Below are positions 25,419 to 34,259 of a stretch of 64,000 nucleotides of DNA, piece by piece. Position 1 is the first letter of the stretch. Every line of letters begins with the position of its first letter. The notes beneath the pieces were generated by a model. That model worked only from the letters and a program-made list of their open reading frames with translations. It was not told where the DNA came from and ran no database searches. The DNA lies in the NCBI GenBank assembly GCA_001644045.1, contig LUUF01000056.1, positions 62,001-126,000 of the forward strand, in the 5' to 3' direction. The DNA comes from Methylomonas methanica. GTDB lineage: Bacteria; Pseudomonadota; Gammaproteobacteria; Methylococcales; Methylomonadaceae. A program made the position numbers and the translations under genes.

Positions 25419-25691
25419 ATGAATAAATCCGCACTCATCGACGCCATCGCCAGCCACGCCAACCTGACCAAAGCCGATGGCGGCCGAGCGCTGGATGCTA
25501 TAACCCATTCCATTCAAGCAGCATTGAAAGCAGGTGGTTCGGTAGCTTTAGTGGGCTTCGGTACCTTCGAAGTGAAAGAGCGTGCCGAGCGTTCTGGCCG
25601 CAATCCTCAAACCGGCGAAGCGATCACCATTGCTGCCGCTAAATTGCCATCGTTCAAAGCTGGCAAGGGCTTGAAAGACGCGGTTCAGTAA
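25419..25691 (+). CDS. DNA-binding protein HU
   Basis: The 90-residue protein is a complete HU/IHF-fold protein: N-terminal helices ([20 protein letters not shown]), the beta-arm region [20 protein letters not shown] and the C-terminal helix [22 protein letters not shown] is the HU arm-tip motif. ATG 25419 follows AAGGA at a good distance; an upstream TTG would add 18 AT-rich codons and is unlikely. It is convergent with the conjugation operon and may be a cargo gene of that element, since conjugative elements often carry their own nucleoid protein. The chromosomal housekeeping copy cannot be excluded. Confidence 0.92.
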   Translation: MNKSALIDAIASHANLTKADGGRALDAITHSIQAALKAGGSVALVGFGTFEVKERAERSGRNPQTGEAITIAAAKLPSFKAGKGLKDAVQ

Positions 25692-25697
25692 GGTTTA

Positions 25698-25714
25698 GGC
25701 CGCTCATTGCGGCC
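25698..25714. terminator. GC-rich stem-loop between convergent HU and traN
   Basis: GGCCGC-TCATT-GCGGCC forms a perfect 6-base stem. It starts just after the HU stop and overlaps the traN stop. The position suits a bidirectional terminator, but no T-run follows. Confidence 0.45.
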
Positions 25715-28487
25715 CCATACCCCAGCCTTCCAGTTCCGACTGCCGTTTGACCGTAGGTACATCCAGGTCGGTCATCCGGCCTTGGGTGCGGGTTAAGGTG
25801 TCTTGTCGACCGCTGGAGACTGCACCGTATTTCTGCGGATTCAGACGGCTACCCGTCCCAGTAAGTTGATCCAGATTCAGCATGGACGCGGCATTGGCGG
25901 CGGTCGGCAAATGCCCGGTCTGAACCAGAATCGCCAACCATTCGTCCAGATTGACCTGAGTCCAGTCCACGCGGTCCAGGTCAGCGACCTTGATGCCGGT
26001 ACAGCTAGGACTTTCCGGCGTACCGAAATACATGCCCAGTTGTGGTTTGATCTGTTCGTTGAGAATACGTGCTAGCGGCGAGTTGTAGCAGCAGTAACTT
26101 TCTTTGCGCACCCAACACACGCCAGCCACTTTGCTCTCGCAATAGGTGCCAAGGTCCGTACAGACTTTCAGTTGTTTCTTGGCGGCCAGTTCGTATTCCG
26201 GTTCCTCGCAGGAATAGACGATCTGGATAATCATGATGATGATCATCACTACCGTATAAGCTGTCATCAAGGTGCTGAGCAGTTGCCCTGCCACTGCCGC
26301 GCCGCCGCCTAATTGCACACCACCGGATTGCGCGGCGGGCGTCAGATTGCCCGCAGCATCAAAGGCTGCCTGGCCGCCAGCACTAAACAAGGCATTACCG
26401 GCGGCTTCGCCAAAGGTCTGGCCTATCCATTCCGCTACCGACTTCATTAATTCGCCCTTCAGTGAATCCAGTAAACCTTGCGAAGCAATATCGCTGGTAC
26501 TCAGCATGTCGGTACCGACCAAGTCATTCACCGTCGAGGCAAAATCCGCCTGAAAACTGTTCCAGGCATCACCGGCCAGCGTAAACGGGGTGCGCATGGT
26601 TTCCCAGGCGCCTCGAATAGCCGAAGTGCTATCCATGGCCATCACCGCGCTGTCCATTTGACTGGTGGCGATCAATAAATCAATGTAACGTCCCAGCCCC
26701 ATCGCGCCCGCAGGCGTTTCGCAACAGTCCACCAGACTGAGTGCGCCACCGACCATTTTGCAACTGGCCGGTTTGCCCTGAAATACCTGGCAGGTGGTCG
26801 GATCCTTTTGCTGGAGATCGGCATTGGAGTAGTCACAATGCAAGTCCATCGCCATTTGCTGGGCGCTGTTAAGTAAGGCGACCGCCTTGCTGAAATCCTG
26901 GCTCTGGGTGCGATTCACCGTAATACAGTCTTCGCCCATGCAGCGAATCGGTCCGGCACATTGTTGTTGGGTATTGCTTTGAATGCCGGGAATACCGACC
27001 GTTTGCCCGCAGTCGTAGGTATCGACGCTGTCCCAGCAAGTGCCGGAGGCCAATACACTGGTACATTGGCTTTTGATGAACGAGCAGCCTTGGGTTTCCA
27101 ACGAATCACAGGTTTTGTTGGGTATCCCGTTCGCCGGCGGCTCCAAGCAATGGGTGCCGGCAGTATCGGTCCAACATTGACCGTACTGATTCAGATCACA
27201 GTTCCCGGCGGCCTGGATACTCATACAGGTATTACGGATCCCCGTTGAACTGGCCACCGGGGCTTGTGCCAAGTCGGAACCGCAGACCATGACTTGAGAA
27301 GTCGGATCGACGTAACAACCCGAACCGTTGGCGGGATCGTTCGTGCAACTTAATTGGCTGCCAGCCTGGCAAATGCCATCGGTAATCGCATTGGCCAAGT
27401 TCTGGCAATTGGGACCGCTCCAGCTCCATTCGTCCTGGTTGATCAGTTTTGATAAATCGTAACGAAGCCGAATTCTCGAGTAGCCCTCGCCATTACCGCC
27501 GACCATCGTGTCTTGTTTGAAGACCTTATGGCCGCTACTGTTGAAGGCGTAGGTGACGTCGCGATTGGGATGGTCAACCCAGCTATTGCTGAGCTCGCAA
27601 GCGCCACCCCAGCCGGTGGAGCCGGTATAAATTAGATTACCGCCGTAATACACCCGCGCATGGTCATCAAACTCCACCATTTCCAAGGTGGCACTGGTAA
27701 TCGCTTCCGGGTGGATGACGTTGTAGGTCACTTGCCAGGTAAACACGCCACAACCGGCTGACCAGTAATTGTCGCCCACCACACCCACATACAAATCCAT
27801 ACATCCCGGACCGCAGCTTGAGATGCCACCGTTACCGGAGACATAGGTCAGTAGCGGTTCGACCTGCACTTGATGCGTCGCCGTGCAACTGGACGGTATG
27901 GTCGGTTGGCGCAGACACAGTTGATAATCCGGCACCTGTACCGCATGACTGGTCGCCGTTTGGGTCGTCACCGTAGTGCAATCCGAAAACGACTGCGCCC
28001 AAGGCGTGAAATTGGCAAATACTTGATCGCCAGCATTCCAGACCGCATCGTTTTGTAAATCCGGATGCGACTGGTGCGCATTGTTGACCAAGGTGCGATA
28101 GGCATTGCCGGTGGCACTGGTTTCGGCGTTCAACGTGGTTTGAGCGTCCAAGCCAGCGGCAATCGTGCCGGGATTGTTGCCATACAGACTGGTGATATTG
28201 GCGGTCATACTGTTAGTGGTAGTGGCATCCGGAAACAAGGTGCCAATGTTAATCGTGCTTTCCTGCGTCGAACCGGGATTCAGCGTCATCATGCCACTGC
28301 CGTTATCCAGCGGAAATTTAAACCCACCCAAAAGTTGTTGCCCGGTCTGCTGTCCCTGTTGGCCAGCGGCTTGAATCGCATCCGCCCAAGACACCCCAAA
28401 CGGCGTCCAGGCCAGAGTCACACACAATATTCCAGACAGTGTCTGGACAAACCAACGCTGCGGATCGAATAGCTCTCTGAAGCCCAT
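25704..28487 (-). CDS. traN: Conjugative transfer protein TraN (mating-pair stabilisation)
   Basis: The 927-residue, very cysteine-rich protein has a signal-like N-terminus (SGILCVTLAWTPFGVSWADA), long Cys-containing repeats in the middle and a C-terminal region with a hydrophobic helix (LMTAYTVVMIIIMIIQIVYS). This is the TraN layout of F/SXT-type systems, where TraN sits in the outer membrane and stabilises mating pairs by contacting the recipient. ATG 28487 is preferred because it shares TGATG with the end of traU; an earlier in-frame start lies within traU. It is the last gene of this operon in the window. A CCAGACAGTGTCTGG palindrome lies in its 5' end. Confidence 0.87.
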   Translation of the reverse strand: MGFRELFDPQRWFVQTLSGILCVTLAWTPFGVSWADAIQAAGQQGQQTGQQLLGGFKFPLDNGSGMMTLNPGSTQESTINIGTLFPDATTTNSMTANITSLYGNNPGTIAAGLDAQTTLNAETSATGNAYRTLVNNAHQSHPDLQNDAVWNAGDQVFANFTPWAQSFSDCTTVTTQTATSHAVQVPDYQLCLRQPTIPSSCTATHQVQVEPLLTYVSGNGGISSCGPGCMDLYVGVVGDNYWSAGCGVFTWQVTYNVIHPEAITSATLEMVEFDDHARVYYGGNLIYTGSTGWGGACELSNSWVDHPNRDVTYAFNSSGHKVFKQDTMVGGNGEGYSRIRLRYDLSKLINQDEWSWSGPNCQNLANAITDGICQAGSQLSCTNDPANGSGCYVDPTSQVMVCGSDLAQAPVASSTGIRNTCMSIQAAGNCDLNQYGQCWTDTAGTHCLEPPANGIPNKTCDSLETQGCSFIKSQCTSVLASGTCWDSVDTYDCGQTVGIPGIQSNTQQQCAGPIRCMGEDCITVNRTQSQDFSKAVALLNSAQQMAMDLHCDYSNADLQQKDPTTCQVFQGKPASCKMVGGALSLVDCCETPAGAMGLGRYIDLLIATSQMDSAVMAMDSTSAIRGAWETMRTPFTLAGDAWNSFQADFASTVNDLVGTDMLSTSDIASQGLLDSLKGELMKSVAEWIGQTFGEAAGNALFSAGGQAAFDAAGNLTPAAQSGGVQLGGGAAVAGQLLSTLMTAYTVVMIIIMIIQIVYSCEEPEYELAAKKQLKVCTDLGTYCESKVAGVCWVRKESYCCYNSPLARILNEQIKPQLGMYFGTPESPSCTGIKVADLDRVDWTQVNLDEWLAILVQTGHLPTAANAASMLNLDQLTGTGSRLNPQKYGAVSSGRQDTLTRTQGRMTDLDVPTVKRQSELEGWGMGPQ
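28432..28446. repeat. CCAGACAGTGTCTGG palindrome in traN
   Basis: A perfect 15-base palindrome identical in pattern to the four units in the DUF1016 gene at 5508-5633. Here it encodes VQTLSGI in the TraN signal region. Confidence 0.7.
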
Positions 28488-29518
28488 CACAACCCCACAC
28501 AGCAATCCTGCCAACGCCACAGCAGGTACAAATGATCCTCACCCGGCCCCGGAAAGGTATGTCCCGCGCCCCATTTGAACGTCGTCTCGCCAATGGCGTG
28601 ATTGGACTCGGTTTCAGCGACTGGATAGAACATCGACAGCCGGTATTGGGATTTGGGGATAAATGGGTAAATTGAGCCACCACACAGAGACTCGTTACCG
28701 GAGGTCTTCCAGGCCAAGCCACGGCGATGCAGAGCGGCGGTGGATCGTGTGGCCAACAAGCTGGTAACTCTGGGATCAGTGCCGTAACTGGTCGGCGATA
28801 TCCCGGAAAGTGGATACATATGGCCCCAAGCCCCGGCACACCAAAACAAGGCATCCAAAGGATTGCCGGTAGCTGCCGCCGCGGCATCAGCGACACAGGC
28901 GGAGATAGCCACCGGATTGGCAAACAGCGCTGTTTCCGGGCTGGTAAAGAACGCCAGTAAATCGTTATTCCAGGTGGGATCGAGTTCCGAGACATACAAC
29001 AAATCAAAATCCCGGTAGCCGTCACTGTTGCAACGGCCATCCCAGAACAGATCCAGCATGATCGTGAGCGGAAAGGCAAAGTAGTGGTAATTGAAAAACG
29101 ACATCTCACTGGCATCGAAGTCAGCCTTGCCGGTGGTCGCAATCAAGCGCACATTCGAGGCACTGAACTTGTGTCCGCCCAATGCCGGCGAGCACCAGGG
29201 ATTGCGGACGATTTCTATCAAACGGGCTGGATTCCATAAGCCCATGGTCATCCCTAATTCCGGTATACCCATCGGATCGGTGCAAAAGCAAAACTTCTGG
29301 TCGGTCGCGATACTCGGCACATTGCCACCACCCAATGACGCACCGGCAGCGCGAATCGGAAACAAACAGCTCCAGCAAATATCGGTGATGAGTTTGCCCG
29401 ACCACAGCTGGGCATCGGCGCATAATGGATCAGTGGCGGTAGTCGTGGTATCGGCATAAAGTGGGCCTGTCAGCGTCAGCAGCACCCCAAAAACCCAGTG
29501 GAAAACGCATCGCATCAT
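28487..29518 (-). CDS. traU: Conjugative transfer protein TraU
   Basis: The 343-residue protein has a signal peptide (to about residue 23, GPLYADT) and the TraU cysteine motifs: ICWSCLFPIRAAG, KFCFCTDPMGIPELGMTMG, RLIEIVRNPWCSPALGG. TraU is a periplasmic mating-pair formation protein needed for DNA transfer in F-type systems, and its cysteines are thought to form disulfides. DsbC encoded in the same operon may help it fold. It overlaps the TrbC-TraW gene by 4 bases and traN by TGATG. Confidence 0.93.
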   Translation of the reverse strand: MMRCVFHWVFGVLLTLTGPLYADTTTTATDPLCADAQLWSGKLITDICWSCLFPIRAAGASLGGGNVPSIATDQKFCFCTDPMGIPELGMTMGLWNPARLIEIVRNPWCSPALGGHKFSASNVRLIATTGKADFDASEMSFFNYHYFAFPLTIMLDLFWDGRCNSDGYRDFDLLYVSELDPTWNNDLLAFFTSPETALFANPVAISACVADAAAAATGNPLDALFWCAGAWGHMYPLSGISPTSYGTDPRVTSLLATRSTAALHRRGLAWKTSGNESLCGGSIYPFIPKSQYRLSMFYPVAETESNHAIGETTFKWGAGHTFPGPGEDHLYLLWRWQDCCVGL

Positions 29519-30717
29519 GACGGCGCTCCCTGTGAAGCCCGTACTTTGCGTTCATGAACCACCAAGTGTTTCCCCACTTGTTCGACAATCGCCGGCACAT
29601 GTTGCAGTTGAAAACGAATGCGAACGTCCGGCGTCAGTAAATACACCGGTGCCTGCAACGTGGTTTCCAGACGCTTTAAACTGTCCCACCCGTCTTGTCG
29701 TGGCATGGACGAGGCCAGATAGAGTACTCGGGCTTTTTTGTCCTGGCAGGAGTGATGCTGAATCAGTTCAACTTGGGCCGGTACCGTGGCATCGAACACC
29801 ATCAGGCATAAACCAAACGGCATTTTGTCCAACGGATTGACGGTTTGTCCGGCACGGATAATCCGTTGGCCATTGGGCGCTGACAGATCGCGCGGTGCGG
29901 TAATGGTCAGATCCACGCTTCGATCTCGATCCGCCTGAGCCGTTGGTAAGTCTTCAAATTTCTGTTGTGCCCAGAACCGAGCGATGGCCTGTTGCTGCTT
30001 TTGTTTCCAGTCAATGGCGGCCATCCGGCGTTTGATTTCTTCGAGCAAGTCGATTTCAGCAATCTCGCCGACATCGCCCAAGGTGCCTAAATCACCCTGC
30101 TTGCCGGCTTTGATCTGCTCGTCCAGCCAAGACAAGCTGCTGACGCCGCGAACGTGTAGCCGGGATTTTCTGTCCTGCTCGACGACGATGTCCGGCACCG
30201 ACGCCACGGACCAACGTTGAAAACGGGTGGGATCAATGACAATGTTCGGGACGGGATCAATGCCTTTCAGCAAGCGCTTGAGGTCCCCCATTAACGCCGG
30301 TAGTTTTTGACTCGGTTTCGGGCCACGAAACACCAGTAACACATCATCCCGCCCTGAAGCTTCTTCGAAGATGCCTTTAAGCGTTGTTTCACCCAGTGAA
30401 AACGAAATGAACAGCATTTTGAGCGGTTGACCGTTTTTACCCATTGGTGATTGTTCCGTGCCAAATTTCAAATCGGTCAGGGGCTTGGAAGTATTGAACA
30501 ATTCCAGTACCTGCTGTCTGGCTTCCAGTTGATGCGGATTGTTTTCCAGCCAAGCAGGTTTGGCTTGGCCCTGCAACGTGTTGAGAAGTTGCTGCGACCG
30601 TGTCAGCCAGGCTTCTTCAGCCGTGACCAAGTCAGTGACCATAAAACTAATCAAGCACGCGATTGGACTAATGAACCGTAGAAGCCGCTTTTGGGATGGG
30701 TGTTCAAAACAACGCAT
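29515..30717 (-). CDS. traW: Fused TrbC-TraW pilus assembly protein
   Basis: In this 400-residue protein a signal-like helix (residues 15-32) is followed by a TrbC-type thioredoxin-like domain (LKMLFISFSLGETTLKGIFE, VPNIVIDPTRFQRW, residues 95-200) and a TraW domain (DLTITAPRDLSAPNGQRIIR, NPLDKMPFGLCLMVFDA, residues 265-395). TrbC and TraW are separate in F but act together in pilus assembly; SXT-type elements carry a similar fusion. ATG 30717 is chosen over an upstream TTG. It overlaps the signal-peptidase gene by 14 bases. Confidence 0.87.
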   Translation of the reverse strand: MRCFEHPSQKRLLRFISPIACLISFMVTDLVTAEEAWLTRSQQLLNTLQGQAKPAWLENNPHQLEARQQVLELFNTSKPLTDLKFGTEQSPMGKNGQPLKMLFISFSLGETTLKGIFEEASGRDDVLLVFRGPKPSQKLPALMGDLKRLLKGIDPVPNIVIDPTRFQRWSVASVPDIVVEQDRKSRLHVRGVSSLSWLDEQIKAGKQGDLGTLGDVGEIAEIDLLEEIKRRMAAIDWKQKQQQAIARFWAQQKFEDLPTAQADRDRSVDLTITAPRDLSAPNGQRIIRAGQTVNPLDKMPFGLCLMVFDATVPAQVELIQHHSCQDKKARVLYLASSMPRQDGWDSLKRLETTLQAPVYLLTPDVRIRFQLQHVPAIVEQVGKHLVVHERKVRASQGAPS

Positions 30718-31267
30718 AAGCCCGCCCAATCACTTGGTGGTCATACACATAACCCCAATACCGCGAGTCAAAACTCTTCGGCGTTTGACCTGTCATCCAG
30801 TAGGCTGCCGGCGGAATGGTTTCATTTCGTTTAAAACTGGCGGCAGGTTTTTTGAGCTTTTCCGCTAACGGCAAGCCTTCGATGATCAATAAACCGTTGA
30901 CCGTAGTTTGATGGCTGTCGACTTGAATCCGATCGCCAGTAACGCCAGCTGCAATCTTGACGATGATTTGCCCGTCCTTGAAATACGGGGTCATACGTTC
31001 GGCACGAAACGCCATCAGATCGCCCCGCCAGATGTCTTTGTTGTAGGTATCGATCAGGTAAATCCACTTGTCCGGCAAACAGCGATCCACTTGATCGTCA
31101 CCGCCAATCAGAAAGCGTTGACCGACGTAGCGTTCAACCGCCAATATCAATACCAGGATGGGTAGCGCCTTCAGTAAAAACATCCCGAATGTCGCTTTGG
31201 TTTGGTAAGGCCTTAATCGGGCGGGTTTTGATTGCGTAGAGGATGCGGATTGATGATGGACATTCAT
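30704..31267 (-). CDS. Conjugative signal peptidase, TrhF/TraF-like (S26 family)
   Basis: The 187-residue protein has one N-terminal membrane helix (residues 28-45) and S26 peptidase boxes: RGDLMAF, VKIAAGVTGD with the general-base Lys104, and FDSRYWGYV near the C-terminus. At the nucleophile box it reads VDRCLPD, so Cys63 stands where Ser is usual, giving a possible Cys-Lys dyad. Such enzymes process pilin or other precursors in conjugation systems. It lies 3 bases from trbI and overlaps the TrbC-TraW gene. Whether the Cys enzyme is active cannot be told from sequence. Confidence 0.85.
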   Translation of the reverse strand: MNVHHQSASSTQSKPARLRPYQTKATFGMFLLKALPILVLILAVERYVGQRFLIGGDDQVDRCLPDKWIYLIDTYNKDIWRGDLMAFRAERMTPYFKDGQIIVKIAAGVTGDRIQVDSHQTTVNGLLIIEGLPLAEKLKKPAASFKRNETIPPAAYWMTGQTPKSFDSRYWGYVYDHQVIGRAYALF

Positions 31268-31270
31268 AAC

Positions 31271-31588
31271 TCAACGTCCTTGCGTTTGAATGTATAAATC
31301 ACTGGGCGCAGCCACCACGGCAGTCGAATCGATCACCAGATAACCCGCATCACTAAGTTTTTTGGCTTGGCCTTGCCAGTCGTCAACTATCTTGGCCATT
31401 TGCTCTTGCGTAGCATTGGGCGGTATCGCTTGAATCAGCTTGGCGCGGTCGAGGACAAACACCGGTGTCACCAGATTGAGTCGGGCAATCGGCTGCTGCA
31501 GTTGCTGATGCGCGGCAAACCAACCGCCCACGGTGCCTAAACTGGCGGCGATCAACACCCCACTCAGCCATTGTGATTTAACGTCCAT
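31271..31588 (-). CDS. trbI: F-type TrbI-like inner-membrane protein
   Basis: The 105-residue protein has one membrane helix (LSGVLIAASLGTVGGWFAAH, residues 7-26) and a periplasmic domain with VTPVFVLDRAKLIQAI, typical of F-type TrbI, which influences pilus retraction. ATG 31588 is chosen because it overlaps the traC end by 11 bases and starts directly before the membrane helix; the upstream extension lies inside traC. Order traC-trbI-signal peptidase-traW-traU matches F-like operons. Confidence 0.8.
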   Translation of the reverse strand: MDVKSQWLSGVLIAASLGTVGGWFAAHQQLQQPIARLNLVTPVFVLDRAKLIQAIPPNATQEQMAKIVDDWQGQAKKLSDAGYLVIDSTAVVAAPSDLYIQTQGR

Positions 31589-33992
31589 GGCTGACCTCCC
31601 GTGATTTGGTTGTGCGGCTGTCGAGCAGCTGTTGAATGGCATCGCCCAGACTCAAGCCTTGCCGGCGCAATTGCTTGAGTGCCTGCACATCTTCCGGTTT
31701 GGTGGAAAACAGAATGCGTTTGAAGGGATCGACGATCAGACGACCAATGCCAGAGCCCATCTCGGTGATGAAGAAGATTTCCGAATAGGCACCGGGTAGT
31801 GTGTGGACGGTTTTTAAGAGTTCGTAGCCACCATCGGAGAGTGGCAAGCGCCTATCCTGTTTCATGCCTTCAATGACTTCGGCCTTCTGGCCCAATAGGT
31901 ACATATTGGCCGAGTTCTCGACAATGGCCCGGCCGGCGGCATTGCGGTACAAGTCGTTGACCGACTGGGTGATGGTGACGGCCGCACCGCCGTATTTACG
32001 AAACCGCCGGTAGCCGTGTTCCATAAACTTGGCCACATCGCCTTCAGTCAGCAAATCCCAAGCTTCGTCAATGATGACGATCTTCGGGCGGTTGCGTTCG
32101 CCTAGATACATCTCTTGCTGGATTTGGTAGATCAGCTGCAGCAAAACCACTTGTTGCAAGTGTTTGCGGCCCTTGAGTTCTTCGAGTTCCAGCACGGTAA
32201 AGTCGCTGGCGAATTTGGCGTTGTTCTGCCCATTGAAGTAACGGCCGTATTCACCTCTTGTAGTAAAGGGAAACAACTGCTCGCCGACATCTTTTAAGCG
32301 TTGATCGGTTTCGGCGCAGAGCTGCCAGGCAATGTCGTCAACAGACATTGCCTGCGATTTTTCAGTCCAGAGTTGTTTCAATATCCGTTTGAGGCCAGCG
32401 GTCTGAAAATCGCTGAGCTTCTCGGTCGGTGCTGCCATTTGGCTGACCAATCCCGCTAACATGTCGGCTTCTTCCTCAAAGTTTTGCACGATCTCGAAGG
32501 GGTTCATGCAAATCCCTGAGCCGTGGGTGAATTTCACGAAATCGCCTTCCAATACCTCGCAGAGGTTTTCATAGGAGCGGCCGACATCGATCGCCCAGAT
32601 TTGTGCGCCTTCGGTCAGGTAGCTGACGATGATCTCGTTGGTCAGGAAGGACTTGCCTTTGCCGGATTCGGCGGCGATACACAGGTTGTAATTGCCAGTG
32701 GTATCAAACAGCGATACGGCCATGTGTTCGCCGTTACGTGAAACAAAGTTCAAGGTCGGTGTGCCGGTGCCCGCCCAATCGCCGAACAGCGGCAATAACG
32801 GGATGGCATGCCGCGTGGCCAGGGTGCGGTAGCGTTTCAGGTCAGCAATCGCCGAGCGTTCGGGACCAAATGGCAAACAGTTCAGGAAAAACGGCAAGCA
32901 GAAATACTTGTCTTCTAAGAGCTGAAAACCCAGCTCCCGGAAATACACGCGGGCATTCGAGACGGCTGCGGACTCATCCTGTTCATCGCAAAACAGCAGT
33001 ACGCCAAAATAACTGCGAATCGGCCGGTCGCCGTCGCCATAGGCTTCGAATAGCACATCGAAGTTATGTTTGCGCTGCACCAGCACTGGCAAAAACCGGG
33101 CAATCGGGGTGTTGACCTGGTTGGTGATGAATTGCCGCACGCCCTCCTGGCGGGTACGCGTCGATTCGGCGTCCGGGTAATGCAAGGTCAGACTGAGCAA
33201 GGCATTTTGGCGAATGCCGCGGGTACCGGACAAAATGTCGCCCAGATAACTTTTGGCGCTGCCAAAGTAAAAATGATCCGGTGTGCGTTTGGCGGATAAG
33301 GTCTTCACGCGCTTATTGCCGAGCCAGACGCCTTTTTCATCGGTCTCGACGGCATTGTCGTAATCCAATAGCTGATCACGAATCAGTTGAGTCGGATCGG
33401 ATTCAGGTACTACTCGATCTCTCCAACCGGCATCGGGGTTCCAATTAAGGAGGGTATTCAACACCCTCACATACTGATCGGCATCTAAAATCGAGGGATA
33501 CAAACCAATCGTCGATAAAGACTGCTGAGTGGCGAGTTGCAATTCCGTGGCCCGACGGATTTCGGCTTCGTTAGGTCTGGGGTTGGCAATGGGTAATTTC
33601 ACCGTGACGATCACATGACTGCGTCGTAATCTGGCACCTGAAATCGCTTCTGGCGGTTTGGTCGTGCCTTGGCGCAAAAACTCAATGCTGGCAGCGGTCA
33701 TGGTTTTATAGGTGTTTTTTTGCTGTTTAATCCGCCGGGTTTGCATCACCGCCAGCGATTCCTCGATGTCTGGCGAGGTCCATAAGCTCACTTGCAGTAA
33801 GGTCTCGGTCGGCCAGTCCTGGTTCAGCAGCACGTTGACGCGGGCCGCGACGCTTTGATCGGCGCCAGTCAGAGGACGGCAGATAAAGCCAAAGCCGATG
33901 CTGGCATCGGCCAGTAAAAATAAATGATGGTCGTTGTCATAGGCTAAGGCTGAAAACAGGCTGTCCGCCGTATGCATTCGGGAGGCTGTCAT
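31578..33992 (-). CDS. traC: Conjugation ATPase TraC (VirB4-like)
   Basis: The 804-residue protein is the VirB4/TraC ATPase that powers pilus assembly at the inner membrane. Walker A is AAESGKGKSF near residue 443, Walker B is IVIIDEAWDLL near residue 640, and motifs TQSVNDLYR and the C-terminal DPFKRILFSTKPED follow. The N-terminal 400 residues are the TraC-type platform domain. Size is normal. The start overlaps the RRXRR gene by 4 bases and the end overlaps trbI by 11. Confidence 0.94.
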   Translation of the reverse strand: MTASRMHTADSLFSALAYDNDHHLFLLADASIGFGFICRPLTGADQSVAARVNVLLNQDWPTETLLQVSLWTSPDIEESLAVMQTRRIKQQKNTYKTMTAASIEFLRQGTTKPPEAISGARLRRSHVIVTVKLPIANPRPNEAEIRRATELQLATQQSLSTIGLYPSILDADQYVRVLNTLLNWNPDAGWRDRVVPESDPTQLIRDQLLDYDNAVETDEKGVWLGNKRVKTLSAKRTPDHFYFGSAKSYLGDILSGTRGIRQNALLSLTLHYPDAESTRTRQEGVRQFITNQVNTPIARFLPVLVQRKHNFDVLFEAYGDGDRPIRSYFGVLLFCDEQDESAAVSNARVYFRELGFQLLEDKYFCLPFFLNCLPFGPERSAIADLKRYRTLATRHAIPLLPLFGDWAGTGTPTLNFVSRNGEHMAVSLFDTTGNYNLCIAAESGKGKSFLTNEIIVSYLTEGAQIWAIDVGRSYENLCEVLEGDFVKFTHGSGICMNPFEIVQNFEEEADMLAGLVSQMAAPTEKLSDFQTAGLKRILKQLWTEKSQAMSVDDIAWQLCAETDQRLKDVGEQLFPFTTRGEYGRYFNGQNNAKFASDFTVLELEELKGRKHLQQVVLLQLIYQIQQEMYLGERNRPKIVIIDEAWDLLTEGDVAKFMEHGYRRFRKYGGAAVTITQSVNDLYRNAAGRAIVENSANMYLLGQKAEVIEGMKQDRRLPLSDGGYELLKTVHTLPGAYSEIFFITEMGSGIGRLIVDPFKRILFSTKPEDVQALKQLRRQGLSLGDAIQQLLDSRTTKSREVSHGR

Positions 33993-34252
33993 TGTGATAC
34001 CTCCTCGCTGTATAGCACATTCATGGCGGCTGCTTGATGCGCTTGCAACAACCGAATCGTGTAAGGATGACGGCTGACCCGAATCGCCCGTTTTTGGCGG
34101 AGCAATTCCCGTGCGCGTGCCGGGTGACAGGGATTGAGCAGCCGACCATCGGCATCCTGAACGCGAACCGTGCGATCGGTCGTGTGTTCTGGGTTACGGC
34201 GGTCACCCGCCGCCAGCTCGGAAGGGGTGTGTGGTCCGGTGTTTGTACTCAT
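33989..34252 (-). CDS. Stand-alone RRXRR (IscB PLMP-like) domain protein
   Basis: The 87-residue protein consists of a polar N-terminus and one RRXRR-type domain at residues 28-68: VRVQDADGRLLNPCHPARAR, ELLRQKRAIRVSRHPYTIRL. This matches the N-terminal PLMP/RRXRR segment of IscB and related HNH nucleases (D-x-DG-x-PLMPCHPARARxLL...RR-P-TI-L). No RuvC or HNH part follows. ATG 34252 lies 7 bases after traA, and the stop overlaps traC by 4 bases, so it is a true operon member. A nucleic-acid-binding role in transfer or regulation is possible; nothing more can be said. Confidence 0.78.
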   Translation of the reverse strand: MSTNTGPHTPSELAAGDRRNPEHTTDRTVRVQDADGRLLNPCHPARARELLRQKRAIRVSRHPYTIRLLQAHQAAAMNVLYSEEVSQ

Positions 34253-34259
34253 AACGCCT

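Noticed and set aside
25419-25691. Attachment site or tRNA at the HU end of the conjugation element
   Set aside because: No tRNA fold, integrase or direct repeat pair was found around this edge within the window.
33989-34252. Complete IscB-type RNA-guided nuclease
   Set aside because: Only the RRXRR part is present; traC begins at once, and neither RuvC nor HNH motifs nor an obvious guide-RNA region are visible.
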